Positions 8,478 through 18,897 of a DNA stretch of 64,000 bases are shown here, piece by piece. A program made the translations under genes and the position numbers. Origin of the DNA: Nakaseomyces glabratus (lineage: Eukaryota > Ascomycota > Saccharomycetes > Saccharomycetales > Saccharomycetaceae); NCBI RefSeq assembly GCF_010111755.1, contig NC_088957.1, positions 744,001 to 808,000 on the forward strand, given 5' to 3'. The notes under the pieces are model-generated. The model was not told the DNA's origin. It searched no databases and worked only from the letters and a program-made list of their open reading frames with translations. Position 1 is the first letter of the stretch; every line of letters begins with the position of its first letter.

Positions 8478-11345
8478 ATGTCTTTCTTTGATAGTATAAA
8501 ATCCAAAATTGTGGATAGTTTCATACCATTGTTGAGTAGGGATGAGAAATTCAGGCAGGAGTTCAAATTGCCGGATGGTGAGACTATAATCGATGACCTA
8601 AATGCAGATGTAGCATTTGCACATGTGCATAGTAAAATGGCCAAGTATGATAGACAGAAGCTGAACTCTGGTGATACTGGAAGTGCAGTGCAGTATGCTT
8701 TTCCTGGTAAGATCATGATGACGGAGCATTACCTGGTGTTCAAAGATGGATATGATGGTGAATCATGTGTTATGGTCTTGAACATCTCAGCAATCAAAAG
8801 GGTAGAGAGATCGACCTCTAATGCTTATTCTTTTGTGTTGTTGGTTACCCTTTATTCTGGCTCTCAGATATTGATCCAGTTTGTAAGTTTGAGACATAGA
8901 TCAGAAAACTTTTGTGAAAGGTTGAAAAAGAATCTAAGGTCAAATATACCAAATGCTAAACGATTAAAGTCTTTTCTAGATACTTGTTATTCAGAGTATT
9001 TGATTTATAAAAATGTACTACGCGTTGAAGATATCAAACCGCCTAGAGCCGGACTGGGACAGCAGTACAAGTATCCTGGAAGTCCTTCAATTCAAAGAGA
9101 AAAAGCAAAGTTGAGACTTTGGTTCGAGTATTTCAAAGACAATGGAACTAATTTATCACTGGTGAGAAACCATACTTTCAAAAAACTGATACGTGTTGGT
9201 GTGCCGAATCGTCTTAGGGGTGAAATATGGGAATACTGTTCAGGTTCTATTTACCTGAGATATCAGAATCCCGATGAGTATCAAAAGCTACTTACTGAAA
9301 ATGCAGGGAAGACTTCCCAGGCGATAGATGAGATTGAAAAAGATTTAAAGAGATCCTTACCCGAATACTCAGCCTATCAGACCACAGAAGGTATTCAAAG
9401 ATTGAGAAATGTTTTGACCGCCTATTCATGGAAAAATCCTGACGTCGGATATTGTCAGGCGATGAATATTGTTGTGGCAGGTTTATTAATTTACATGTCA
9501 GAAGAGCAGGCTTTTTGGTGTTTAAATAATATCTGTGATTTATACGTACCAGGTTATTATTCAAAAACGATGTATGGTACACTGTTAGATCAGAAGGTTT
9601 TTGAGGCGTTTGTTGAAGATCGGATGCCTAATCTGTGGGATTATATAGTTGAACATGATATTCAATTATCAATCATTTCCCTGCCATGGTTTCTTTCTTT
9701 GTTTTTCACATCGATGCCTATAGAATACGCTGTCAGAATTATGGATTTGTTCTTTTGTAACGGACCGAGAACATTATTTCAAGTTGCACTGGCGGTGTTA
9801 AAATTAAATGGAGAGGAAATCCTCTCTGCGGATGATGATGGTATGTTCATTGCCATAATTAAAAACTATTTCCAGAATTTAGGTAAAAGTGCTCATCCAA
9901 ACTCCAAGGAACCAAAAATAAGAGAAATAACAAACTTTCAGGAACTTCTTGTCACAGCCTTCAAAGAATTCGATGTTATTACTGAATCACAAATTGCGCA
10001 AGAAAGACATAAGCATCAAAAAGATGTTTTTCAAAACATCGAAACTTTTGTAAAGCGAACACAGATTCGTCATATGCCAAAAACCTACAACTTGTCTGAC
10101 AAGAATTTAGGAAATATTTATGACTTATATTACCAGAGTGTTGAAACACATAAAATTAGTTTAGGTACTGGATCATCTAATATGGACTTAGAGTCCTTTG
10201 TTCAATTCATAAAAAAGGTGTGCAACTGGGCAAAGGATTCTCAGAGCGATCTAGACCCATCCTTCAGACAGCAAAAAAGCGAATTTCTTAAAAGATTATT
10301 CAATAGGTGGGACTCTGCCAAAGTTGGTGAACTTACTTTGAATGATGTTGTGGAAGGTTTGGATCATTTACTATCTCGCGATATGCTTGAATCAATAAAT
10401 TATTTCTTTTCACTATACGATAAAGATGGTGATGGTCAGTTAGATAAGGATGAGGTCTTACAATTATCTGAAGGTCTTTTATTGTTAACTGATCCTTGGA
10501 AGAATGGCAGTTTTGTTGATTTATTGACAAAGAAAAAGATAGAGGACGATATTGCCGAAAAATTGGTTCAAGAAAATGGAGAGAAGGTCATAACCATGGA
10601 TGAAATTTCATTACCCTCAGGTGTCACTATTGATGAAGAAAAATACAAGGCCGAGCAGTCAGAAAGGTACTTAAAAGCTGCAAGTAATTTCTTACAGAGG
10701 GCATTTGAATATGCAAAGTCGATTGAGCTTGATAGTGCAGTCAATCTGATAGATTTATCTGATGATGAGTCCGAAGGATCCGATGAAGATGTAAAAATAA
10801 AGAAGAAGAAGAAATTTGAGGCGATCATGGCTAACCCTGCTTTAGACCCTTCACATCCTAAAGTGCTGGATTTAGCAACTTTTAGAATGATTATACTAGC
10901 CGATGAAACATATGAGCTATTTTTTTCAGAGACCCTAAGAGACTCTATAAGGATTGATGAAGGTAATGAAAGCAATAATTACAGAACCAAAGCCTTGAGG
11001 AATATGTTTGATGGTATACTAGCGGATGGTAAAAGGGTTGCAGAACAAGTACGTCGTCGTGTTGACTCAGTAGCCACTAGATCAAGTATTAGTTCAAATG
11101 ATGGACCTACATCCCAACTTTCTGCAACTAATGAAATGCTACCTAGTGCTGATGATAGAGCCGACGATGTTGATGACTTCACACAAGAAACAGGTGAAGA
11201 GCAGCATGAATTACTCAATGAAACTCTACTAGATATTGATGATGATATGAAAAGTTCCAATAATAACCAACAGGATAAAAGGATTAGTGAAATGCCAAAA
11301 TTGGACTCTAAGAATGCCGATCTGGTAGAGTTTGAAGCCGATTAA
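8478..11345 (+). CDS. MDR1: Rab GTPase-activating protein Mdr1/Gyp2 (GRAM-TBC-EF hand)
   Basis: A 955-residue GTPase-activating protein for Rab GTPases such as Ypt6. The domain order is visible: an N-terminal GRAM domain (about 25-150), a TBC domain from about residue 238 ([11 protein letters not shown]), and a C-terminal EF-hand. The TBC catalytic pair is present, with the arginine finger in IEKDLKR (about 284-290) and the glutamine in GYCQAMN (about 323-329). The EF-hand loop [12 protein letters not shown] (about 646-657) is canonical for calcium binding. An acidic low-complexity tail follows. Length equals S. cerevisiae Mdr1 (950). It is tandem with TEL2 and PCP1, as in S. cerevisiae. The start ATG at 8478 gives the expected [12 protein letters not shown] terminus. 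Confidence 0.94.
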   Translation: MSFFDSIKSKIVDSFIPLLSRDEKFRQEFKLPDGETIIDDLNADVAFAHVHSKMAKYDRQKLNSGDTGSAVQYAFPGKIMMTEHYLVFKDGYDGESCVMVLNISAIKRVERSTSNAYSFVLLVTLYSGSQILIQFVSLRHRSENFCERLKKNLRSNIPNAKRLKSFLDTCYSEYLIYKNVLRVEDIKPPRAGLGQQYKYPGSPSIQREKAKLRLWFEYFKDNGTNLSLVRNHTFKKLIRVGVPNRLRGEIWEYCSGSIYLRYQNPDEYQKLLTENAGKTSQAIDEIEKDLKRSLPEYSAYQTTEGIQRLRNVLTAYSWKNPDVGYCQAMNIVVAGLLIYMSEEQAFWCLNNICDLYVPGYYSKTMYGTLLDQKVFEAFVEDRMPNLWDYIVEHDIQLSIISLPWFLSLFFTSMPIEYAVRIMDLFFCNGPRTLFQVALAVLKLNGEEILSADDDGMFIAIIKNYFQNLGKSAHPNSKEPKIREITNFQELLVTAFKEFDVITESQIAQERHKHQKDVFQNIETFVKRTQIRHMPKTYNLSDKNLGNIYDLYYQSVETHKISLGTGSSNMDLESFVQFIKKVCNWAKDSQSDLDPSFRQQKSEFLKRLFNRWDSAKVGELTLNDVVEGLDHLLSRDMLESINYFFSLYDKDGDGQLDKDEVLQLSEGLLLLTDPWKNGSFVDLLTKKKIEDDIAEKLVQENGEKVITMDEISLPSGVTIDEEKYKAEQSERYLKAASNFLQRAFEYAKSIELDSAVNLIDLSDDESEGSDEDVKIKKKKKFEAIMANPALDPSHPKVLDLATFRMIILADETYELFFSETLRDSIRIDEGNESNNYRTKALRNMFDGILADGKRVAEQVRRRVDSVATRSSISSNDGPTSQLSATNEMLPSADDRADDVDDFTQETGEEQHELLNETLLDIDDDMKSSNNNQQDKRISEMPKLDSKNADLVEFEAD

Positions 11346-11709
11346 TATGAAGTCGTATTTTCGGTTTAGTTTCATATTTAAAAATATATTATTGTCATTA
11401 TTTCACTGAGAAGAAACAGGCTACTCCATATATAATATATTGCTTAAAGTAGTTCAGCTCCTTAATATTGTGTTCCATATACTTGCGGACAATATAGTTA
11501 ATTAGATTGCATAGTTATAACTATTTTAGCAAATTTACCTAAAATCCGTTAAAAATAAGGTTTTACTCAACATATCCGAAAATGACAAAATCCAAGGTGA
11601 TTGGAAAGTACTGTATAATTGTTGGTATTAAGACTTTAAAGTATTAATCCACAAAATAGAGCATTGTCATAATTCATTTCAGGCCACAACAGTCAGGTTT
11701 TTAGAGAAG
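11346..11709. other. MDR1-PCP1 spacer
   Basis: AT-rich tandem spacer holding the MDR1 3' end and the PCP1 promoter. A sequence at 11569-11585 (TATCCGAAAATGACAAA) resembles part of a CDEIII centromere core, but it lacks the upstream half and has no CDEI at the right distance. I see no gene. Confidence 0.5.
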
Positions 11710-12735
11710 ATGTTTTTGTCTGTGGGCCTACGATCAAATCCGGTAAAGTTATCCTTCTTTCGATTTAGTTCTATCAAGTGCAGCAAGCCACTAGGAAGTG
11801 CATTAACAATAAGGTCATTATCCAATAAATGCATATCAAGTTCACCGATACATAGTCAGCTTTCCAATATAATATCAAAGAGGAACTTTTCTAATGGGAA
11901 GTTTTCACTTAGAGGAAGCTGGGAAAGTATATTCAAAGATAATGGGAGTGATAGATACACAAGATTGAATAGGTTCCAACAATTTCAGAGGAACAGTGGT
12001 AACTCCAACTCCTTAGGGGTAATAACAGCATTCGGTGTTGGTGCTATGGCAGTTATTTACTTTATCTCGCCGTACCTATTTAATATAGTGCCACCGTTCA
12101 CTTATTTTAAGCATAATCCCAAAGATCTTGTTTATGCTATCCTAGGAACAAACTTATTGGTGTTTGGTATGTGGCGTATTCCTCAATGTTGGAGATTCTT
12201 ACAGAAATACATGTTGTTGCAAAAGGATCATATGGCAAGCAAGTGGGCAATAGTTGGAAGTGCATTTTCTCATCAAGAGTTTTGGCATCTCGGTATGAAT
12301 ATGTTGGCATTATGGTCATTCGGTACCTCATTAGCTAGCATACTTGGTACAGCAAACTTTTTCTCCCTGTATATGAATAGTGCCATCGCTGGTTCTCTGT
12401 TCTCGCTTTGGTATCCTCGGATTGCCAAACTAATGATGATAGGCCCAAGTTTGGGTGCCAGTGGTGCTTTATTCGGTGTATTTGGTAGTTTTGCTTATTT
12501 ATTTCCACAGGCAAAAATTCTACTGTTTGTGTTTCCTATACCCGGAGGAGCATGGGTCGCCTTTCTAGGATCGGTGGCATGGAACTTAGCCGGCTGTGTA
12601 TTGAGGTGGGGATCATTCGACTATGCTGCTCACTTAGGTGGTTCCTTGATGGGTATTGCGTACGGATGGTATATAAGCACACTAATGAAGAAGAGAAGGG
12701 AGCGTCGGATCAAAAGTGTTTCCAAATGGGTGTGA
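11710..12735 (+). CDS. PCP1: Mitochondrial rhomboid protease Pcp1
   Basis: A 341-residue intramembrane serine protease of the inner mitochondrial membrane. In yeast it processes Mgm1 and Ccp1. The first 80 residues or so are basic and serine-rich and serve as presequence. Membrane segments follow, including about 109-130, 142-160, 195-215 and the rhomboid core. The catalytic serine lies in GASGALFG (about S251) and the catalytic histidine in AAHLGGSLMG (about H308), on separate membrane helices as the mechanism requires. The conserved HLGMNMLALWSFG segment (about 197-210) is the rhomboid oxyanion region. Length is close to S. cerevisiae Pcp1 (346). It is convergent with GTF1, as in S. cerevisiae. 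Confidence 0.94.
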   Translation: MFLSVGLRSNPVKLSFFRFSSIKCSKPLGSALTIRSLSNKCISSSPIHSQLSNIISKRNFSNGKFSLRGSWESIFKDNGSDRYTRLNRFQQFQRNSGNSNSLGVITAFGVGAMAVIYFISPYLFNIVPPFTYFKHNPKDLVYAILGTNLLVFGMWRIPQCWRFLQKYMLLQKDHMASKWAIVGSAFSHQEFWHLGMNMLALWSFGTSLASILGTANFFSLYMNSAIAGSLFSLWYPRIAKLMMIGPSLGASGALFGVFGSFAYLFPQAKILLFVFPIPGGAWVAFLGSVAWNLAGCVLRWGSFDYAAHLGGSLMGIAYGWYISTLMKKRRERRIKSVSKWV

Positions 12736-12979
12736 TATTTCCTTTACACTAAATAGGAACTTGTAAATTTCTATAACTGAGGCTTCCATTCATTAACAAC
12801 CTACTAGATTTATATCACTGTAAATACATGTATAATCTCTACATTTTATTTATTGATGGGCTTTCTGTAGTTAATCTATTCTCTGGGTTTAACTTCGATA
12901 TAAAGGAATATGAATACACAAGGTCAGTAGGCGTATTTATTCTATTAACAAGATTGTGTGCTATAATATACTGAATTGT

Positions 12980-13501
12980 TTATTTTCGGTTCTTCAATAG
13001 ACCTTGCCTTACTATAAAATAGTTATCTTTCCTCATTTTTGCTAATCCTGTGCTATCCCAACTTCCAGTTGGTTCACCAGTCGCTTCATCTTGTTTGATA
13101 CCATCTATCTTCTTCAGCAAATCGTCATATGTAAGAGCTTTGTTTTGACGTGGCAACAACCTGGCATAATTTTCATCCAGGTTCTTATCCTGGTCGTCAA
13201 CAGACGTTTCATGTAGTTTGTTTATAAATGACAACTGTTTAACTAATATCCGTTTGCTGTTCTGTAAATCGGCATCCTCTACAGGAAATGCACAGAGTGC
13301 TAGGAGTTTCCGCACTTCTTCCTCTGTAGGCACACCTTGTTTTGCTGCTTTACCTGTGTCTTCTCCATGGAGTATTTCATCAATTGACCACGTCTGTTTG
13401 GCCAAGTACTGCTTCACTTCAGCAACGTTTCGGAACGGTTTACCAACGGTTGCAGCAGTGTACCGCCTAAAAAATACTGCTCTAATCATAAATCGGCTCA
13501 T
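12980..13501 (-). CDS. GTF1: GatF subunit of the mitochondrial glutamyl-tRNA(Gln) amidotransferase
   Basis: A 173-residue protein matching Gtf1 (GatF), the yeast-specific third subunit of the mitochondrial GatFAB complex that converts Glu-tRNA(Gln) to Gln-tRNA(Gln). The N terminus MSRFMIRAVFFRRYT is a short basic presequence. The body carries the conserved KQLSFINKLH segment and ends in YFIVRQGLLKNRK, very like the S. cerevisiae protein (183 residues). The ATG at 13501 is used; an in-frame ATG four codons later is an equal candidate. It shares a divergent promoter of 690 bp with NOP7 and is convergent with PCP1. Confidence 0.88.
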   Translation of the reverse strand: MSRFMIRAVFFRRYTAATVGKPFRNVAEVKQYLAKQTWSIDEILHGEDTGKAAKQGVPTEEEVRKLLALCAFPVEDADLQNSKRILVKQLSFINKLHETSVDDQDKNLDENYARLLPRQNKALTYDDLLKKIDGIKQDEATGEPTGSWDSTGLAKMRKDNYFIVRQGLLKNRK

Positions 13502-14024
13502 TACAGTCTGGTTCTGTATAGTATAATACTGTATTGTTGAAAGATGGTAGCTGGTTGGTGCAACATCTCTTTATCCCGTTCTCTCTTCATTCTATTGTTT
13601 CCGGGGTCTCTCTCTGGCACCTTAAATTGATGAGATAGTGACTTGAGTAAAAAAAAAAGAATTTATTCTTGATTAATATAATAGATTGAATTACTCGATA
13701 TTAAGACAATACTTCACACATTCTCAACTAAATTTGTAATTACTGTAAAATAATATTGTACTGGTAACTGGTGCTGCTGGCTAAAGATATCACTTACGCT
13801 AATGAACACTGAATATAAAGGATCATATTGTCGAGTTGGTAAAAAAAACTACAAATCTATATTACTATATTTGATATTTGTAAATTTAATCTTTTATCTA
13901 GACACCAGATTGTAGCCACTACCATCCACTAAGCCATAATAAAGTATATCCTTTTATTATATAACTTGAATAGAGAAATACCCTGTAACCATGTGACTTT
14001 TTACGTAGCATACAACATTCAAAC
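13502..14024. other. GTF1-NOP7 divergent spacer
   Basis: AT-rich sequence between two divergent genes. It includes an A10 run near 13649 and several short AT tracts. I see no ORF and no RNA gene. The regulatory part closest to NOP7 is listed separately. Confidence 0.5.
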
Positions 14025-14089
14025 TGAAAAATTTTTTGTGAGCAGCTTCATCTAACGAGCTCATCGCATCTCATCGCATCTCATCGCAT
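14025..14089 (+). promoter_or_regulatory. RRPE plus three tandem PAC boxes before NOP7
   Basis: TGAAAAATTTTTT (14025-14037) is an RRPE element. Twenty-two bases on, the decamer CTCATCGCAT is repeated three times without interruption (14060-14069, 14070-14079, 14080-14089). Each holds CTCATCGC, the reverse of the PAC core GCGATGAG. The cluster ends 102 bp before the NOP7 start. RRPE next to PAC is the standard signature of ribosome-biogenesis genes (Stb3 and Dot6/Tod6), which suits Nop7. Three perfect head-to-tail copies are unusual. Confidence 0.8.
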
Positions 14090-14191
14090 AGGATAGTGGT
14101 GAGTATTGTTAAAAATAACAATTCATTATAATTGAGATAGCAGGTTCTGATGTCAGTATTCCAGAACTAAACCCACCAAGATTAAGTCAAG

Positions 14192-15988
14192 ATGAGAGTT
14201 AAGAAGAGAAATGTTAGAGGTAATGCCAAGAATTTCATAACGAGATCCCAAGCTGTGCGTAAGTTGCAGATTTCTCTAGCTGATTTCAGAAGGCTTTGTA
14301 TTTTCAAAGGTATCTATCCTAGAGAGCCAAAAAATAAGAAGAAGGCTAACAAAGGCTCCACTGCCCCAACTACTTTCTATTATGCCAAAGATATTCAATA
14401 TTTGATGCATGAGCCTGTGTTGGCTAAGTTCAGAGAGCACAAGACATTTGCTAGGAAATTGACTAGAGCTCTTGGAAGAGGTGAAGTCTCCTCTGCGAAG
14501 AAGCTAGAAGAGAACAGAAGTACATACAAACTGGATCACATTATCAAGGAACGTTACCCAAGTTTCCCAGACGCTGTCAGAGATATTGATGATGCACTAA
14601 ACATGTTATTCCTGTTTGCCAATCTACCAGCAACAAACCAAATTTCATCCAGAGTTATTAGAGATGCGCAAGTTATCTGTAACCAATGGTTAGCCTATGT
14701 GGCAAAGGAGAGGCTTATCCGTAAAGTTTTCGTCTCTATCAAGGGTATCTACTATCAAGCTAACGTTAAAGGTGAAGAAGTTAGATGGGTCATTCCATTC
14801 AAGTTCCCAGAAAACATCCCAAGTGATATCGATTTCAGAATTATGATGACATTTTTGGAATTCTACTCTACCCTACTTCATTTTGTTCTGTTCAAGCTGT
14901 ACACTGACAGTGGATTGGTATATCCACCAAAGATCGATGTCGAACAAGATAAGATCTTGAGTGGTATCAACGCTTATATATTGGAAAGTCAAGAAGAAAC
15001 CAGTGTGTTGAATGCAGAGGTGCCATCAGATGCTCCAGATAAAGAAGCACAGTCCATTGACACCAAGACACTTGCACAAGCAATGAAGGCTGACAGTAAG
15101 GATAAAGATGACAACTCTAACGATGAAGCACCAGAAAACGTTGAAGATGTTGAATTGGATGAATTTGAAGACCATAACAAGAACAAGGGTGATATTTTGG
15201 CCCAGCCAAGTAAATTCAGCTCTCCAACAGCAACTCTATTCGAAGATTTTGTATTCTACGTCGGTAGAGAGGTACCAATCGAAGCTATTGAATTTTTGAT
15301 TTTATCCTGTGGTGGTAAAGTCATCAGTGAGGCTGCCATGGATCAAATTGAAGGTAACACTGAATTTGACCTAAGTAAAGTAACTCACCAAATTGTCGAT
15401 AGACCAGTTCTGAAGCATAAAGTTGCTGGCAGAACTTACATCCAACCACAATGGGTGTTTGACTGTATAAATAAAGGTGAACTCTTATCAGCTAATCTAT
15501 ATTTGCCTGGTGTTAGCTTACCACCACATCTAAGTCCATGGGGTGATGCACTTGGTTACGATCCAACCAAGGAGGTTGAATCTGAAGATGAATCTAGTGA
15601 TTCTTCTGAAGAAAGTGACTCCGAGATTGAAAATGAAGAGGAAGATACTAAACCTGCAGCAATTACCAATGAGGATGACGATGAGGATGTGGAGGAATTG
15701 GCTGCTCAAAAAGAACTAGAACTAGAAGCTAGTGGTATTGCATACTCTAAGGCCAAGGACGAAGGTTTACATGATGATGTTGCATCAAAGAAAAAGAGAA
15801 AGGTTACTGATGAAGATGAAGAAGAAAAGAAACTAAAAATGATTATGATGAGTAACAAGCAACGCAAGTTATACAAGAAGATGAAATATTCCAATCAACA
15901 GAAAGAAGATAAGATCGAGGAGTTGAAGAAAAAGAAGAAGCAACTAGCAAAGAAAGAAAAGACTCTAAAAAAGGTAGAGAAGAAATAA
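14192..15988 (+). CDS. NOP7: Nop7 (Pescadillo), 60S ribosome assembly factor
   Basis: A 598-residue nucleolar protein of the Nop7-Erb1-Ytm1 (PeBoW) complex, needed for 27S pre-rRNA processing and large-subunit assembly. The N-terminal Pescadillo domain is plain (about 1-290, including [30 protein letters not shown] and the [22 protein letters not shown] segment). A BRCT domain lies at about 348-440 ([14 protein letters not shown] to WVFDCIN). The C-terminal third is acidic and serine-rich, then strongly basic ([17 protein letters not shown] onward), typical of nucleolar proteins. Length matches S. cerevisiae (605). Regulation by growth is indicated by the RRPE and PAC sites upstream. Confidence 0.95.
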   Translation: MRVKKRNVRGNAKNFITRSQAVRKLQISLADFRRLCIFKGIYPREPKNKKKANKGSTAPTTFYYAKDIQYLMHEPVLAKFREHKTFARKLTRALGRGEVSSAKKLEENRSTYKLDHIIKERYPSFPDAVRDIDDALNMLFLFANLPATNQISSRVIRDAQVICNQWLAYVAKERLIRKVFVSIKGIYYQANVKGEEVRWVIPFKFPENIPSDIDFRIMMTFLEFYSTLLHFVLFKLYTDSGLVYPPKIDVEQDKILSGINAYILESQEETSVLNAEVPSDAPDKEAQSIDTKTLAQAMKADSKDKDDNSNDEAPENVEDVELDEFEDHNKNKGDILAQPSKFSSPTATLFEDFVFYVGREVPIEAIEFLILSCGGKVISEAAMDQIEGNTEFDLSKVTHQIVDRPVLKHKVAGRTYIQPQWVFDCINKGELLSANLYLPGVSLPPHLSPWGDALGYDPTKEVESEDESSDSSEESDSEIENEEEDTKPAAITNEDDDEDVEELAAQKELELEASGIAYSKAKDEGLHDDVASKKKRKVTDEDEEEKKLKMIMMSNKQRKLYKKMKYSNQQKEDKIEELKKKKKQLAKKEKTLKKVEKK

Positions 15989-16186
15989 ATGCATTCATAC
16001 TGTAGTAAGTTTTACATTTAAAGATATCAAACTGTATTTTTAAATCATTCTGTCGTCATTATTACATTCTATTATTTTCAACATATTTGACATATATATT
16101 GTATATTAATTAAGGTTAAATTCTACAAAGAATCTTCATTATTCAAATTAAAGCAATATGTTCGTCAGTGTATGAATATATCTCTT

Positions 16187-16987
16187 CTATAAGGTGATAT
16201 CTTTTTGTGTCAAATTTGTTCTGCTATCCATAGATTTTCTGTCTGGAACTTTAAAATCTAGATAACCAGATAAATCTCTTTGTAGGGAAAGAAGGTTTGC
16301 TTCTGCTAAGTTCAGTCTTTCAATATCGGTAGCCCTATTTACTGTAACAAATGTATGTACCACGTAACCTCCTTTTGTTACTTGTATTATGTTGTCCTCC
16401 GCGATATCCCATACTTTATGGCAATGAATTATCACATCACGTTTATGCACAAATCTAACACCAACAGTAACATACATGTAATCAAAGCTATACCCCAACT
16501 CAGCCATAACATTAGCGAGTGTAGGGTTATTACCAGCTTGATGTACGATAGTTGCCTCCTGGATAGCCTGCATACTAACCTTTCTATTGCTCCCAGCGGC
16601 GGGTATATCAGCAGTGGTAAGGGTCCAATTTATCGTATTATTTGAAGGATTGTTGATCATATCAAATAGTTGTTCTTGTTTTATTGGGAATTCTTGTTCC
16701 TTCATGGTGTTTAGTATTTCATCAGAATCCACACCGTTATTTTTTGATACAGGATCATTCAAGATCAATTCCAAGGGTATGCTTGTTGCGGTTGTCATCC
16801 TTGTAGGCTCCACTAATTCATTCTTCGAATTAAGATTATCGACCTCATAGTTAGGATTGGGCTTCCATACCACCATAAGATTGGCATATACCACTGCAGG
16901 TGAACCTGTCAGTATATTTATTGAAGTTTTGAACAACGGAAAGTCATCATCGGCAATTGTAGCCATAAGACTAAGTCTTTGCACCAT
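16187..16987 (-). CDS. SRB5: Mediator head subunit Med18/Srb5
   Basis: A 266-residue protein matching Srb5 (Med18), a subunit of the RNA polymerase II Mediator head that pairs with Srb2/Med20. The start MVQRLSLMATI and the sequence VTVGVRFVHKRDVIIHCHKVWDI near residues 170-190 resemble the family beta-barrel. It is somewhat shorter than S. cerevisiae Srb5 (307), mainly in the low-complexity middle (about 80-130). Position between NOP7 and VMA21 is the same as in S. cerevisiae and carries much of the weight. It is convergent with NOP7. Confidence 0.85.
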   Translation of the reverse strand: MVQRLSLMATIADDDFPLFKTSINILTGSPAVVYANLMVVWKPNPNYEVDNLNSKNELVEPTRMTTATSIPLELILNDPVSKNNGVDSDEILNTMKEQEFPIKQEQLFDMINNPSNNTINWTLTTADIPAAGSNRKVSMQAIQEATIVHQAGNNPTLANVMAELGYSFDYMYVTVGVRFVHKRDVIIHCHKVWDIAEDNIIQVTKGGYVVHTFVTVNRATDIERLNLAEANLLSLQRDLSGYLDFKVPDRKSMDSRTNLTQKDITL

Positions 16988-17346
16988 TTTATAATTTTCT
17001 TTGTTATACTGTAACTACACTGCTTCCTCAATAAGAAAAGGTCACCTAGCTGATTTTGATGTGTAGTCCTTTGAAATGTTTAATCAATGTACTAGATCCA
17101 ACAACAATCCAATTTTGTATTGAAACTCGTGTAAATTACTACTTACTATTACGCTTTAACTTATTTTTTTTTCATTTCTGGTATCGTTTCCTGCAAAAGT
17201 TCGGTTTCAGCAGATAGTTAATCAAACTCCATAAAGGAAGTATTAGCCATTGAGTGGTAGGCATAGAGGTTATTTTAGATGCTGTTGCACAATTTAAGGA
17301 TCCGGATAATAGTTAGAACTCAATTTAAAAATATAATATAGAAGCA
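16988..17346. other. SRB5-VMA21 divergent promoter interval
   Basis: About 360 bp of AT-rich sequence shared by two divergent genes, with a T9 tract near 17164. No ORF or recognisable RNA gene. Confidence 0.5.
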
Positions 17347-17583
17347 ATGGCAGTTGATGTGCCAAAATCTGTTATAAAGAAGTTGGTATTCTTTACCGTT
17401 GCAATGGTCGTGCTTCCATTGTTGACTTTCTTTACATTACAACATCTAACTAGCAATACTATTATAAGCGGTGGTCTTGCAGCTTTGATGGCTAATGTTG
17501 TGTTGGTGGGGTATATAATTGCTGCGTTCACTGAGGATACCACGGAATATGCACCAGAAGGTAAGGAATCGAAGAAGGAATAA
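17347..17583 (+). CDS. VMA21: V-ATPase assembly integral membrane protein Vma21
   Basis: A 78-residue ER membrane protein that escorts assembly of the V0 sector of the vacuolar proton pump. It has the expected two membrane segments (about 11-31 and 39-61) with the conserved VLPLLTFF and [16 protein letters not shown] sequences. The S. cerevisiae protein (77 residues) ends in a KKED dilysine retrieval signal. Here the end is ESKKE, so the lysines sit at -2 and -3 rather than -3 and -4. Either the signal tolerates this or the partner Voa1, which keeps KKxx, carries retrieval. Its assembly partner VOA1 is the next gene, convergent. Confidence 0.95.
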   Translation: MAVDVPKSVIKKLVFFTVAMVVLPLLTFFTLQHLTSNTIISGGLAALMANVVLVGYIIAAFTEDTTEYAPEGKESKKE

Positions 17584-17828
17584 GTTAGTCAATTGATTTT
17601 ACAGTATATGGCAGGCCTGTTTTATATTCAGAGTTATGTGAAGGTCGAATCACTGATTGGCACATTTAATTTACTAAATGACATGGCATAACCGCTTGAT
17701 TCGAGAAATTCTTGTCTTGGTTAGTGTCTAATATATGTAAAAATACTGGCAGTTTTGTATATTATATCATTTATAAAAAAATACTATACAGTGGGTAATG
17801 AAATATCTAATGATTAAAAAGTGGAATT

Positions 17829-18557
17829 CTAATTGGTTTTCTTTGCCATGTTGTTTGGTCTTTCTAAAGCACCGTAACTGATGGAAAGATCGGATAACCA
17901 CGACAAGGAGATTATCAAGATGATTAATAGAATACCAGATACTATTAAACACATAAGTAAGCCTTCGGTCCAGATTCTGCTTTCTTCTGATGGGGTTTTA
18001 CCTTCGTTATTCTTGTCGTCTGATTCATTGTCATCGAAGAAGTCCAAGATGTCATACTCCTCTAGAATTTCTTCGATCTCATCTATGATTCTATCTCTTC
18101 TAACCTTCTTGTTATCACTAGTTAGCTCTAAAGCTAATAATGGTAAAGTTTGGGATTTGGTTTCAAGGTTCAGTATATTTTGCTGGATAATTTCACTTAC
18201 CTTTTCATAGTTATCCAAGTTTTCTTGAAATTCCAAAGTATATTTATTGGCTTCACTTTTCACCTGATCGTAGTTACTATCAATAACATAAGAATCAACC
18301 TGACCAATGTCTTCTTCAATTAACCTCCAGAAAGTGTACTTGCCAACTTCTTCATTCTTCAAACTAGTAAATAAGTTGCGGAGAACATCTATGTTTAAAA
18401 CCTTGATAATAAGCAAGGGCGTATTAGATTCACTAGCCGCTACACTTAGTGAGTCTGTGTTCAACTCAGAGTCTGAAAATGTCAGAAAGAACTTATTACT
18501 GGCCACTGCGTAGCTGAACAACAGGAATAAGGATACAAATAATTGCTTGATCATCAT
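17829..18557 (-). CDS. VOA1: V-ATPase assembly factor Voa1
   Basis: A 242-residue type I membrane protein matching Voa1, which joins Vma21 in V0 assembly in the ER. It has an N-terminal signal peptide (about 1-19, MMIKQLFVSLFLLFSYAVA), a lumenal domain, one membrane segment near the C terminus (about 199-221) and a cytosolic tail ending KKTN. That tail is a canonical KKxx ER-retrieval signal. The first 200 residues are diverged, as is normal for this family, so synteny (VMA21-VOA1) and topology are the main support. Length is near S. cerevisiae (265). Confidence 0.88.
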   Translation of the reverse strand: MMIKQLFVSLFLLFSYAVASNKFFLTFSDSELNTDSLSVAASESNTPLLIIKVLNIDVLRNLFTSLKNEEVGKYTFWRLIEEDIGQVDSYVIDSNYDQVKSEANKYTLEFQENLDNYEKVSEIIQQNILNLETKSQTLPLLALELTSDNKKVRRDRIIDEIEEILEEYDILDFFDDNESDDKNNEGKTPSEESRIWTEGLLMCLIVSGILLIILIISLSWLSDLSISYGALERPNNMAKKTN

Positions 18558-18703
18558 TTCACTTGATCCCTCCAGGAAGTAGAAAGCTATAACTTGTTAA
18601 TCAAGTTCAATATAATATCGATGAGACAATATATTGTTTTATCGTCTATCAAATTAATTTATAACGGCCATGCATCATAAAGTCATCATTAGTATTCGAT
18701 ATT

Positions 18704-18874
18704 ATGGCTATTGTGCCATCAAGAGCTATCTTAGCAAGACGGATGCAGGCCGGCCCTAATGCATACGTTAGTAATGATATATTTAGGAAAAGTAGTATAG
18801 CCCAGTACCCCATTGTTCAAGTTTTCCAATTCTTTATGTGTGTTTATTATTTTATACAGATTTTCTTCAAGTAA
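18704..18874 (+). CDS. Possible small membrane protein, 56 codons
   Basis: An ATG-started frame of 56 codons in the 340-bp space between VOA1 and ARC35. The predicted protein opens MAIVPSRAILARRMQAG, a basic amphipathic stretch without acidic residues that could be a mitochondrial signal. It ends in a hydrophobic helix of about 20 residues (about 35-55), so it would be tail-anchored or single-pass. It fills the gap: it is divergent from VOA1 with 146 bp between, and its stop is 23 bp before the end of ARC35. I do not recognise it and cannot exclude chance. The junction VOA1|ARC35 is a synteny break relative to S. cerevisiae. Confidence 0.35.
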   Translation: MAIVPSRAILARRMQAGPNAYVSNDIFRKSSIAQYPIVQVFQFFMCVYYFIQIFFK

Positions 18875-18897
18875 ATAGATGTCATTATAAATTATAT

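Noticed and set aside
11569..11585. CDEIII-like TATCCGAAA stretch
   Set aside because: The left half of the element is missing and no CDEI is upstream.
18766..18772. TACTAAC branch point on the minus strand upstream of VOA1
   Set aside because: No 5' splice site (GTATGT) was found upstream on that strand, and VOA1 already starts with a good signal peptide.
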